Shown: piece after piece, positions 9,822-20,023 of the stretch
How positions within the stretch are numbered: the first letter of the stretch is position 1
Layout: every line of letters begins with the position of its first letter
Assembly (NCBI GenBank): GCA_029237695.1
Contig: CM055272.1
Coordinates: forward strand, 10,342,042-10,406,041
Length of the DNA stretch: 64,000 bases
Reading direction: 5' to 3'
Source of the DNA: Conchocele bisecta
Lineage: Eukaryota > Mollusca > Bivalvia > Lucinida > Thyasiridae
Translations under genes and position numbers: made by a program
Notes under the pieces: model-generated
Told to the model about the DNA's origin: nothing
Database searches by the model: none
Seen by the model: only the letters and a program-made list of their open reading frames with translations

Positions 9822-11512
9822 TGTAATAACAGAGAATACAGTAATAACAGAGAATACAGTAATAACAGAGAACAGAGAATACAGTAATAACAGAGAACAG
9901 AGAATACAGTAATAACAGAGAATACAGTAATAACAGAGGATATAGTAATAACACAGAATACATAATAACAGAGAATACAGTAATAACAGAGAATAGTAAT
10001 ACACAGAATACTACAGTAATAACAGACAGAATACAGAAAAAATAATACTACGTAATAACAGGAATACAGTAATAACACAGAATACAGTAACAACACAGAA
10101 ATAACACGTAATAAACTACAGTATAGAGAATACAACAGTAAGTAACACAGAATACAGTAATAACACAGAATCACATACTACAGTAATAACACAGAATACA
10201 GTAATACACAGAATACTAACAGAGAATACAGTAATAACAGAGACTACAGTAATACAGAATAAAACAGAGAATACAGTAATAACAGAGAATACAGTAATCG
10301 AGAAATACAGTATAACACGAGAATACAGTATAACACAGTAATACAGTAATACAGAATACATAATACTACAGTAATAACAGAGAATACTACAGTAATAACA
10401 GAGAATACAGTAATAACAGAGAATACAGTAATAACAGAGAATACAGTAATAACACAGAATACAGTAATAACACAGAAATCAGTAATAAACACAGAAAAAT
10501 CAGTTGACTTAAACAGAAATAAAAACAATAACTACAGTAAGTAACAGAGAAAATTAACTACAGAATAATAACAGTAAGAACGGAATTACAGTAATTAAAG
10601 AGAATAACTACAGTAATAACAGAGTAATTACAGTAATAACAGGTAATACAGTTAATAACAGAGAATACTACAGTAATAACAGAGAATTACAGTAATAACA
10701 AAACAGAATACGTAATAACACAGAAATACAATACTACAGTAATAACAGAGAATACAGTAATAACAGAGAATACAGTAATAACAGAGAATACTACAGTAAT
10801 AACAGAGAATACAGTAATAACAGAGAATACAGTAATAACAGAGAATACAGTAATAACAGCGAATACAATTATACAGTAATAACAGAGAATACTAGTAATA
10901 CAGAATACGAATAACACGAAATAACAGCATAATACAGTAATAACAGAGAATACAGTAATAACAGAATAAACAGAATACTCAGTAATAACAGAGAATACAG
11001 TAATAACAAGTACAGTAATAACAAGAATACTACAGCAATAACGAGAATACAGTAATAACAGAGATACAGTAATAACAGAGAATCTGAATAACACATATAC
11101 AGTAATAACACAGAATACAGTAATAACACAGAAATAACACATACTACAGTAATAACAGAGAATACAGTAATAACACAGAAATAACACATACTACAGTAAT
11201 AACAGAGAATACAGTAATAACACAGAATACAGTAATAACACAGAATACAGTGAATAACACAGAAATAACACATACTACAGTAATAACAGAGAATACAGTA
11301 ATAACACAGAAATAACACATACTACAGTAATAACAGAGAATACTACAGTAATAACAGAGAATACAGTAATAACAGAGAATACTACAGTAATAACAGAGAA
11401 TACAGTAATAACAGAGAATACAGTAATAACAGAGAATACAGTAATAACACAGAATACAGTAATAACACAGAAATAACACATACTACAGTAATAACAGAGA
11501 ATATTAAAATAA
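9822..11512 (+). repeat. 18-bp minisatellite, about 1.7 kb
   Basis: Copies of ACAGTAATAACAGAGAAT with common variants 'acacagaat' and a 'ctacagtaat' extension. Roughly 90 units, cleanest at 9825-9900 and 11280-11480 and most degenerate in the middle (10480-10620). Minus-strand 'ORFs' of YCYYCILCYY type are frame artefacts of this array. Confidence 0.95.
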
Positions 11513-13277
11513 CAATACCAGGGCTCCAGAAAAGCTTTATGTCTAAAGAATATTGTACACCTGATTTCAAATTAAATGCGTATTTTATTTTTACAACTGG
11601 ATTATTGATTTTCAGAATTTCTGATCAAAACGTAAAACAAATTTAACCACTCACTTATTCACTTATTTTACTGATTCACGTATGTATACTGTAATACAGT
11701 TGAAACTTTATGCTCAGTATTGTCACAACTCAATTTGAAAATCGATGCGTATGTTCACATTGCTGTAAGTATTTTGTACTCCCACTGTTGATAATCAATG
11801 CGTATTCAGCTAAAATAAGTGCGTAAAATAGTCAATACAATATGCAGTAGTACAGAATGTAATTGTGTGTTTCCAAGCATAAGTACAGCCTGAGCAAAGT
11901 TTGGTAGATGGTTGGAGTAAAGTTAAATTTGGGAATATGGGAGAGGGGTGTTTTCATGCATGTGTAATGTTACAATATGGTGCTGTTACATGTATCGTTA
12001 CATGTATTGTAAATTACTGTTCATAATATGTATTGTATTGTACGGCATGTACATTATATTCTGTGGGTCAGTGCATGAGAGGTTCGGCATTGTCGCGTAT
12101 AAATTGCTATGAGATTTATTTTGGAGATGTGATATATTTTGTAAATGATATCATCAACATTCAGAATTCCATTAACCCAAATTTTCTGTCTGGTCTGATT
12201 CAAATTTCTCTGAAGAATGTTCAGACGACATACACAAGTAATGCTGCTAAATTTAGTATTGGTGGACTCGTAGTGTTAACGGCTGGAACATGGTCATCAT
12301 TAAAAGGAATAAACCGCAGTCGTATTGATGAAAAATAAGATTTACCCGGAGACCTCATGGGCGCCACCATTACTGCAGGGTAAACAATAGACCACGTGAT
12401 CCCATACCCTGATATCTGAGAAATATGGACATGCAATAAAGCAGAACAATCTCCTATACTTACCCATATTGTATATATTCATTGTATTATATTGTACATA
12501 CTCATTGTATTATATTGTATATACTCATTGTATTATATTGTATATACTATCATATTTATTGTCATTCTCTGTAAATACTATTTTGGAATTGCACAGTTGA
12601 TACCTCACATGTTTTAACGTCATTTTTCTATTTTTGCATAAAAAAGTTGAAACACAATTTCGAGTTTTGTTGTCTATCAGTGGTCCTGTGGCTGTAAAGC
12701 CACCAACCATGCGCAGGAAAACTTAAACATGAAATCAAGCAGCTGAGCCGGCTCAGCCAAACAAACAGTTTGATTGCAAGCATAAGTTTTTAGTACCATA
12801 CTGTTTTAATATCAATTTCCCTGATTGCCATTTAATGCTTATTTACTGCAACACTTGCCAAGCATTCGTTCAATGAACTGGAAATAACAAAAACGGGTAC
12901 AATAAATGGTGCAATAAATGAGAAAACAACATTTTGTTTACTAGCAACGATAAACTTATAGATGCCACAATAATTATGTCGGTTTCTCAAAACAATGTAT
13001 TGTGGCTTCTAAGTGAACATTCACATTGAACTGTTGCATAGTGATTTGGGGATGTTTTATTGTAAGGTCGACTACTAGATTGATTTCTTGGCGTTTTACG
13101 TCTGTTCAACAAGGTCATATACATATGGAACTGCATTTGTATTGTTGAGCAACGTACATTCAGCATTGAAATTGAAATATTCAGCAGGCATGCTAACTAC
13201 ACAGAGTGACTTTGTCCCATGGTGCGGGTCCCAGTGAGTCACCGTCATGATAGGAAAGCCTAAGAATGGCTTCATCA
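11513..13277. other. AT-rich interval, no gene identified
   Basis: The only sizeable ORF, 12033-12338 (+), has no recognised motif, no clear acceptor and biased AT-rich codons, so I do not call it. The interval also holds the duplicated flank (11545-11760) and a 23-bp triplet repeat at 12479-12547. Confidence 0.35.
12479..12547 (+). repeat. 23-bp tandem repeat, three units
   Basis: Three copies of a tcattgtattatattgtata-type unit (23 bp) with a single substitution among them. Confidence 0.85.
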
Positions 13278-13767
13278 TTAAAGGTACATGTACGAGGTGC
13301 AGTCGTAAAGTTCTCAGACTTTCTTGATAAAAAAAGTTTAATATAACTCCCACATTTTCATATTTATATGGCATTTATATGGCATTTACACGTGGTCAAA
13401 TCAAATTGTTTTGCAAATATAAACGTACCTTTCGACAAACAGTTAACTCTAGCAACTAAATATTGTCACTACGGAGCAGTTGAAAAATCCAACGTTTCAT
13501 GAAATACCTGTTTTTCGAGTTACATAGTTGTACAGAGTCTATGGCGCCGTACTCTATCTGTATTGCTATTTTCATCGGAGAACTGTCTGAACTAAGCACT
13601 GACCCAGTTTCGACTTTGTTCGCTTGAAAACAAATACATTATGTAACGCAGATGCAGGTATTGCATGAAATTAAAAGTAACGTAACGTCAGTGGACGGAG
13701 CAACAACGTTCAGTGGTTATTTCTGTCCTTGGTGGCATTGCGACTCAACTTACATGTTGTGTATTCT

Positions 13768-14458
13768 GAAACGGTGGTGCAACATGATTGCATGTCTATT
13801 AAACATGTGTAATGTAAACGGTGGTGCAACATGATTGCATGTCCATTACACATGTGTAATGAAAACGGTGGTGCAACATGATTGCATGTCTATTACACAT
13901 GTGTAATGAAAACGGTGGTGCAACATGATTGCATGTCTATTACACATGTGTAATGTAAACGGTGGTGCAACATGATTGCATGTCTATTACACATGTGTAA
14001 TGAAAACGGTGGTGCAAATGAAAACGGTGGTGCAACATGATTGCATATCTATTACACATGTGTAATGAAAACGGTGGTGCAACATGATTGCATGTCTATT
14101 ACACATGTGTATGAAAACGGAAAAGGTGCAAACATGATTTGCATGTCTATTACACATGTAATGTAAACGGTGGTGCAACATGATTGCATGTCTATTACAC
14201 ATGTGTAATGAAAACAGTGGCGCAACATTGATTGCATGTCTATTACACAAAAATGTGTAATGTTAAAACGGTGGTGCAACATGATTGCATGTCTATTACC
14301 ACATGGGTTGGGTAATGTAAACGGTGGTGTAACATGATTGCATGTCTATTACACATGTGTAATGTAAACGGTGGTGCAACATGATTGCATGTCTATTACA
14401 CATGTGTAATGTAAACGGTGGTGCAACATGATTGCATGTCTATTACACATGTGTAATG
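13768..14458 (+). repeat. 47-bp minisatellite with internal palindromes
   Basis: About 14 units containing 'acggtggtgcaacatgat', 'tgcatgtctatta' and the palindrome attacacatgtgtaat. Most indels fall at 13990-14320. Antisense ORFs of CNRHAIML type are artefacts. Confidence 0.95.
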
Positions 14459-14535
14459 AAATTATATGAGAGTATTTATCCATGATGGACAGAATCAAGT
14501 GTTGAATAACATTCTAATATAGAAAATATAGAAAA

Positions 14536-14843
14536 TAACAGGTAATAATTCCAGCACAAACATATTTACACAATTCCCTAACATTTGATTGGCCCGTAGC
14601 AAGTCTCTGTCCAAAATTTATATCCCAGTAAACTCCCACGCCGAACTACTTTCTGTAACCGTGAGGCGCAGTTAAAATAATTCTTAAGAAAACGGAAAAT
14701 AAACACATTTTCTTGATGAATTTATTTAAAATGCTGGAATTATAAGGGCCTTCCGGCCTTCGTCCAGTATTCCCGTGACTTTTCCAAGTTTATACCCCGA
14801 TAAATTCCACAAAAAGGCCATTCATTCCTATAATATACAAGCA
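14536..14843. mobile_element. dispersed repeat N, truncated copy
   Basis: Matches 29705-30055 in inverse orientation: 'ataattccagcacaaa', 'ccctaacatttgattgg', 'aagggccttccggccttcg', 'gacttttccaagtttata', 'aaaaaggccattcattcc'. The second copy has a long inverted repeat at one side; this copy carries only one arm. Confidence 0.7.
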
Positions 14844-15170
14844 CCGCTTGTAATATACAAGCATCAAGACTATTTAGAGCAGTGGATTAAAAAAACCTAC
14901 ATACAAGTTTTCTGATGACTGATTTGACGAAATAGTTCTTTAGATATTTACACAGTCCTAGAACTGTATTACTGCACCTCGTACATGCCCACTCAGTAGG
15001 CACAAACTATTCTTTATAGGAATTAAATAAGTGTATAGTTGTGTCACTATTCCACCAGTTCTTAAAAAATATGAGTGCCCGCTTTCCAGATATAATCATT
15101 TAGTAATATTTATTTTACTGATAGCGACTCGTGGTGGTATCAGTCTATTTTCATATGCAAATGAGGCATG

Positions 15171-15514
15171 GTATTTTCTAATTATTTAAACTAATTAAAT
15201 GAGTCAACAGAACAAATAATACTTTCGACAGATTATAAAGTATGATCAGTGCACATCAAAAAATAAATAGGAATGTCCGTTAACATTTTAAGGAAATGCG
15301 ATTATCGCCCCTGATATCAGTGTGGAAATCTATGTCTCCTATAAAATGTATAATAATGCCAATGAATATGTGGAGTAATGGTGAAAGAATGTATTTGTTT
15401 TTGCGAGAAAATGTCATATCTACAAAATATACAAAACTAACTGTCTTTAAGATACACATACCCTGCAAGCATCTACTAGAAAACTGATTGATGAAACGAT
15501 TGAATCAAGTTTTA
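15171..15514. other. no feature recognised
   Basis: AT-rich. Two overlapping antiparallel ORFs of about 62 codons (15280-15487) have no motif. Confidence 0.4.
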
Positions 15515-15740
15515 TGCTAACCTGACCTGGTACCAGGTCTATACCACACAAGAAGTCACTTGGCCCCTTCCCCTAAAACAGGATTATGAATAATCCTAAT
15601 ACTCACATAAGGGGTATAACCAGGTTAAATGACCCTCGCATGCTCCCACCTGCCACCCAACCCCTGAGATTAGAATAATCTGACTTGGTGCCAGGTCCTC
15701 ACCACACCAGAATCATTTAGCCCCAAGCTCTAAGTAACAG
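15515..15740 (-). mobile_element. SINE, antisense partial copy
   Basis: Contains 'gacctggtaccaggtc', 'aagtcacttggccccttccc', 'ataaggggtataaccagg' and the head-side 'gcatgctcccacctgccaccca', with a second fragment after it ('ttggtgccaggtcc'). The AAAC tail is missing. Confidence 0.7.
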
Positions 15741-16559
15741 GAGTAGCACTGACGTTTCATTGATTGATCATGAAATTACTGAATGACGTAAGTGTAATGA
15801 CACAACTTTAACAAGTCAGCTTTCATTCCAGCAAACACAAAATTAAACATGTGCATTTCATAGTATAAATATGTTACCTGGTAATAAGAATAGTTGACTG
15901 GTGTATATTGATATCAAATGTACCATGTTCGGCTCAGTGCAGCAGGAAAGAAAGCCTCGGTATTCCTCTGTGTTTTCTAGCCGTGTGTGATCTAGACACC
16001 AGCCTGGCCTACTCTGTGTAAGCGAGACTGATCAGATCAAATCCATCTGGTTTTACATGGGGTGCAATATCAATTTATAAGCTTCAGAAAGTCAAATTTT
16101 ATAAAATAACAAATAAGTAAATACATACATGTATAAACATGAATTTCTTAAAATATATGTACATCTTCAAAGTACCATGTACAATATGTATTAACAGTTT
16201 CAACGGCATCAACAAATCATAAATCAAACAAATACTTCACAGTCAAGTAAACATGTATACATGTAGTATTCACAACAATAGTGACAAAAGTCTGTTGATG
16301 CATAGTCAGTAAATAAGGGGAGATAACTCACTGGAAAAATGTGAAAATCAATTGGGTTCTTCCTCTTACATGTATACCGAATATGGTTAAGATCTGTCAA
16401 GTAGAACTTCAGTATTCGCAAGGATAAGGACAGATATAGTGAACATTAAAAATACATGTAGCTACCACGGGGAGATAATTAATTACAAAATTTTGAATAT
16501 ATTTGCTTTGGTTAGCATCCATGAAGTAATATTTACACTGACCTTGTATTCATAATGGA
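15741..16559. other. mostly unassigned; one diverged Q-type core unit
   Basis: 16318-16440 (ggggagataactcactgg ... tcaagtagaacttcag) is a single degenerate unit of the Q core seen at 31.2-33.9 kb. The rest is AT-rich with no gene. Confidence 0.45.
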
Positions 16560-17230
16560 AACGCCCATTCAACGTATTGCTTTCATATCCCAGTACATTA
16601 GATTAGCCCGTGTCGTCGCGCGACGTTGATTTGCTAAAGTTTGTTTGACGTCATTAGATTATGTGACGTTCATCGTCGTTGTCAATAACGTCACGCTATT
16701 GAACGGCAATGTCGCTGTTCCATGAATTGTGACAAAACGACGTAAAACAATAAGATTCCTAACTTTTATGCCGTATATGGTTGTTTACATCTTTGAAACT
16801 ATCCGAAAATGCAGTGTAAATATAAGTAATAAAACCATGGGCAGTTGCGTTTACTGTATTATGAACAACAGTTGGTCTGTTTAAAGTTTGCGAGGATTCC
16901 TTCAGACTCCACGCACTTTAAACAGACCAACTGTTGTTCATAATACAGTAAACCAACAGCCCATGGTTTTATTCATTAAGAACTTACGTTCTCGCAAGGA
17001 CAAGTTGTGCTTGCATGTCATGTACAGCCCTGTCAGCGTGTATACACAATATGTCCCGTTTTTTCAAACAGGCATATCAAAATGAAACTAACAATTGTTA
17101 TCACATACACAATTTTTAAAGTTTTGTTTCTGTACATGGGAATGTGAAAATAAATGGGTACAACATCCCAGCAACAGTTCAGGTGATATAGAGTTGGGAC
17201 CTCCGTTTAAAGACTCGCACATGGCAAACA
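16560..17230. mobile_element. palindromic foldback-like repeat, copy A
   Basis: 16830-16970 is an inverted repeat with 57-bp arms (aataaaaccatgggcagttg ... / ... aacagcccatggttttatt) around a 27-bp loop. Flanking sequence 16570-16830 matches 41690-41950 in inverse orientation, and 'cagcaacagttcaggtgata' (17170-17190) matches 42008-42030. Same family as copy B at 41130-42070. Confidence 0.7.
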
Positions 17231-17593
17231 TATGGACATACATGTACATATACTTAGTGGCATATGATAAAACGGTTCATGTTTGTCCGCCTGTATGACC
17301 TATATGGTAATCCACTCACTACAGCTTGTATATGTGGACAAACCATGATCTACCTTTGTTACATCATTTACTTTATCGAAGTGTGCTGATTATCGTGAAA
17401 TACTGCACAAGTGATTGGGTCCTTATTAAGGGTTTCCACTGGAGAAAATAAAAAATTTGCCAAGCAAATGAGTTTCAGTAGCAAACCAAATTTGTTTAGC
17501 GGTGGGACCAAATCACGAGGGTATTATGTCAAGATAAACAGCTCAACTGGTGAAATAAACATGTTCTTACATTTCACACGTGATTCTTTATAA
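17231..17593. other. no feature recognised
   Basis: No gene or repeat end seen. A 60-codon ORF at 17411-17593 has no motif. Confidence 0.4.
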
Positions 17594-17990
17594 AACTAGA
17601 AAATGTGTTCATAGAACAGATGCCCCACCTATCGCTTTGACAATAAACGAGGCAAAATTCCAAGTCCAAAGGGGAGATAATCCATGAACCAGGGGTCGAA
17701 TCAAAAATCGAAACATAAACTTGTCATAAGGAAGCTACATACCAAGTTTAAGGTCTGTAACTATTAACGTTTAAAGGTTTTACGAGTTACAAGACAAAAT
17801 TGCCTAATACCAAGTTTCAGGTGTGTAGCTAGCACAGTGTAAAAGTTTTATGACTTACAAGGCAAAATTGCCAAATTCTAAGTCGAAAAGGGGGAGATAA
17901 TCCATGACCCCGGGGTCAAATAAAAAATTGAAAAAAAACTTTGCACATCTACTCATCATAAGAAAGCTACATACTAAGTTTCAGGTCTGG
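17594..17990 (+). mobile_element. HINE-like fragment, U family
   Basis: Starts with the same left end as V (actagaaaatgtgttcatag) but carries a different core (ggggagataatccatga ... agctacataccaagtttaa), about two units. No microsatellite or hairpin; it stops about 40 bp before the 3' end of the zinc-finger gene. Confidence 0.65.
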
Positions 17991-18027
17991 TGGTTGTCAC
18001 TGAACAACCAGTACAGCCGGTCCAGTT

Positions 18028-19989
18028 TCACGTCTGCTGCTGGTTCAAATCATATAAGACATAACTATGTGTAGGAGCAGGTACGTCTATCTGCTGAAGG
18101 ACTGGGCCGGCGATACCTGCAGCTGTCACCGACTGCTCCATACGCCGTTCCTGCAGGTAGCTGGTGACCGACATCTCCATGTCTCGCTCGGTCGGCGAGT
18201 AGTTGGACAGCTCCATGTTCCGCCGCGGAGTGTAATCACTCGGAACGTCCACTTTGTCAGGGTACCCCGTCACTGGAGCATTGACTACCGGTCCTGAGCG
18301 CTGTGAAAATTCATCCCGCGGTAAAACTATGTGCCGTCCTTCGTTAAAATGGCTACTACACTGTGGGGCATAATCCTGTGTGGACACTTGTGTGATGAGG
18401 CAGTCCGATGTGGAATAACGATTGCCAGGCGGTTCACTGGATGCTGAATATGCCGGTCGGTCCGCTGTGACGCGGCTGTCCAATGTGGAATAACGATTGC
18501 TGGGCAGATCACTTGGTGCTGTATACATAGTTCGGTCCGCTGTGACGAGGCTGTCCGATGTGGAATAGCCATTGTCAGGCAGATCACTGGGAGCCGTATA
18601 CGGTGGTTGGTCAGGTGTGACGTGGCTGTCTGATGTGGAATAACGATTGCCAGGTAGTTCGCTAGGTGCCGTATACATGGGTCCGTCCGGCAAGTTACAT
18701 GTATCACGGGCAGCAGTATCCAGTTGCTGAGCATTTGCGGTGCTGGACGCCACGACGTTAGGTTTCTGGGAGAAGATATCTATACTTGGTCGAATTTCCT
18801 TCAAATATGTATAGTCCGCGGCTGTTATTCCCCCCTGTATTTTCTGTTTGTGCATGTTGCGGATATGTTTGAACAGATTGCCGCGGACGGCGACACTGTA
18901 GTCACAGTGGCCACATTTGTATGGCTTTTCGCCGCTGTGGATGCGTAGATGCTGCACGAGGTTCATGTGCGTGTAGAAACCCTTCCCACATTCTTCGCAG
19001 AAATGGCTGCGCTGGTTAAAGTGACGCTTTTTATGTAAATTCATAGCTGCCGTTCTACCAAACGCTTTACCACAGATATCACAGATTTTATCCTTGATGT
19101 TACGGTGGCATTTAATGTGATACTGTAAACATGCATTGGTTTTAAACTTTTTGCCACATTCTGTACACTGGAAGCGCATTTCATCGCTGTGGACCAGCTT
19201 GAGATGGGAGGTGAGGCGGCCGCGTAGTTGGAAGGCTGCCCCACATATGTGGCACACGTGGGTACGTGGCTCGTTCTGGTGGATACACCGCTCGTGGGTC
19301 AGACACGTAATCTTGGCAATAAATGTTGCCGGGCAGTAGCTACATTTGTGGATTTTTTCACCAGTGTGAGACCGAGTGTGATTGTCGAGACTATATGCGG
19401 TCATGAAACCTTTACCACACGTATCACATGCATACGTGTACTCCTTCCTATGAAACTTCTGATGAATAATAAAGTCTGATCGACGTCTTAATGAAAATAC
19501 TTTCCCACAGAATTCACAAATAAGCTGCCTAAGACATGTGTACTTTGATGATTTTACATTCCGATGAGTTAAATACTGTAGACTTGTCTGAAATGTTTCT
19601 TTACAGAGATGACAGAAAAACGTGTTATCCGGAGTAACAGCTTCCACAAGTGAGCAGCAGTTACCATTAACACCTTTTTTATGGTCCTCAAATGATTGAA
19701 AGGTTTTAAACCAACATCTACACACCTTACATGTTTTAGACACATCCCGTACTTTCTTGATAACCTCACCTTTCCTTCTCCGCCGTCGCCTGTGCCGTGC
19801 ATTATCCTCCAATTTTCTCACCAGTTTAATCCTTTTGGCTTCTTCGTCCAGATTCAGAATTTCCCTAATTTTCTTTTGCGGCACCTTTTTTACCCGTGAC
19901 TTACGGGAAGTTATGTGTGGAAGTTCTGTTGTACCAGCTGTAGGTCCAAGATTACCCTGGTAATAGAAGGATATTTTTGTTCCTTGCAT
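18028..19989 (-). CDS. C2H2 zinc-finger protein, terminal exon
   Basis: A long open frame on the minus strand ending in TGA at 18030-18028. From the ATG at 19989 it encodes about 653 residues. The open frame extends 27 codons further to a GTG at 20070, but the first 16 of those codons lie in the end of a transposable element (T1). A good acceptor (cttctttcccag) ends at 19991, one base before the ATG, so the true upstream border is probably there. Residue numbers below count from the GTG. A basic nuclear-localisation-like run (RHRRRRRRK) lies near 92-100. Two atypical finger-like motifs lie at 114-139 and 153-179. Eight C2H2 fingers follow at about 185-207, 215-235, 243-264, 273-294, 302-322, 330-350, 358-378 and 386-407, two with a TGEK/SGEK linker. 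The C-terminal part (about 465-560) has four imperfect repeats of about 25 residues with PSxLPxNRYSTSDS cores. Probably a sequence-specific DNA-binding nuclear regulator; orthology not assigned. It may be the last exon of a larger minus-strand gene. Confidence 0.85.
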   Translation of the reverse strand: MQGTKISFYYQGNLGPTAGTTELPHITSRKSRVKKVPQKKIREILNLDEEAKRIKLVRKLEDNARHRRRRRRKGEVIKKVRDVSKTCKVCRCWFKTFQSFEDHKKGVNGNCCSLVEAVTPDNTFFCHLCKETFQTSLQYLTHRNVKSSKYTCLRQLICEFCGKVFSLRRRSDFIIHQKFHRKEYTYACDTCGKGFMTAYSLDNHTRSHTGEKIHKCSYCPATFIAKITCLTHERCIHQNEPRTHVCHICGAAFQLRGRLTSHLKLVHSDEMRFQCTECGKKFKTNACLQYHIKCHRNIKDKICDICGKAFGRTAAMNLHKKRHFNQRSHFCEECGKGFYTHMNLVQHLRIHSGEKPYKCGHCDYSVAVRGNLFKHIRNMHKQKIQGGITAADYTYLKEIRPSIDIFSQKPNVVASSTANAQQLDTAARDTCNLPDGPMYTAPSELPGNRYSTSDSHVTPDQPPYTAPSDLPDNGYSTSDSLVTADRTMYTAPSDLPSNRYSTLDSRVTADRPAYSASSEPPGNRYSTSDCLITQVSTQDYAPQCSSHFNEGRHIVLPRDEFSQRSGPVVNAPVTGYPDKVDVPSDYTPRRNMELSNYSPTERDMEMSVTSYLQERRMEQSVTAAGIAGPVLQQIDVPAPTHSYVLYDLNQQQT

Positions 19990-20023
19990 GCTGGGAAAGA
20001 AGTGGGCTACAAGAGTGTCCAAA

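Larger units (their letters stand above)
13293..14981. mobile_element. mariner-like element with TA duplication, no intact transposase
   Basis: Ends CGAGGTGCAGTCGTAAAGTT and (right end, inverted) CGAGGTGCAGTAATACAGTT form imperfect inverted repeats of about 35-40 bp flanked by TA. The start and the following 'ttcttgat' resemble mariner ends. The interior holds a 47-bp minisatellite and an N-family repeat, but no transposase ORF. Confidence 0.65.
13278..15170 (+). mobile_element. TTAA-type element fragment, split by a mariner-like insertion
   Basis: ttaaaggtacatg at 13278-13290 continues at 14984 with catgcccactcagtaggc and then a long match to 23779-23940 (aggaattaaataagtgtata, gagtgcccgct, atataatcattta). 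The complete copy at 23763-24485 shows the expected uninterrupted end, so 13291-14983 is an insertion. The 3' end of this copy is missing. Confidence 0.75.

Noticed and set aside
9698..11570. Many minus-strand ORFs of Tyr/Cys/Leu composition
   Set aside because: Frame artefacts of the 18-bp minisatellite.
12033..12338. Plus-strand ORF of 101 codons
   Set aside because: No recognised domain or splice borders; AT-biased codons match background.
13768..14458. CRISPR-like regular array
   Set aside because: Units are contiguous tandem copies with no unique spacers, in a eukaryotic genome.
18067..19963. Plus-strand ORFs within the zinc-finger gene
   Set aside because: Antisense shadows of the zinc-finger exon, which has repeated CxxC...HxxxH motifs.
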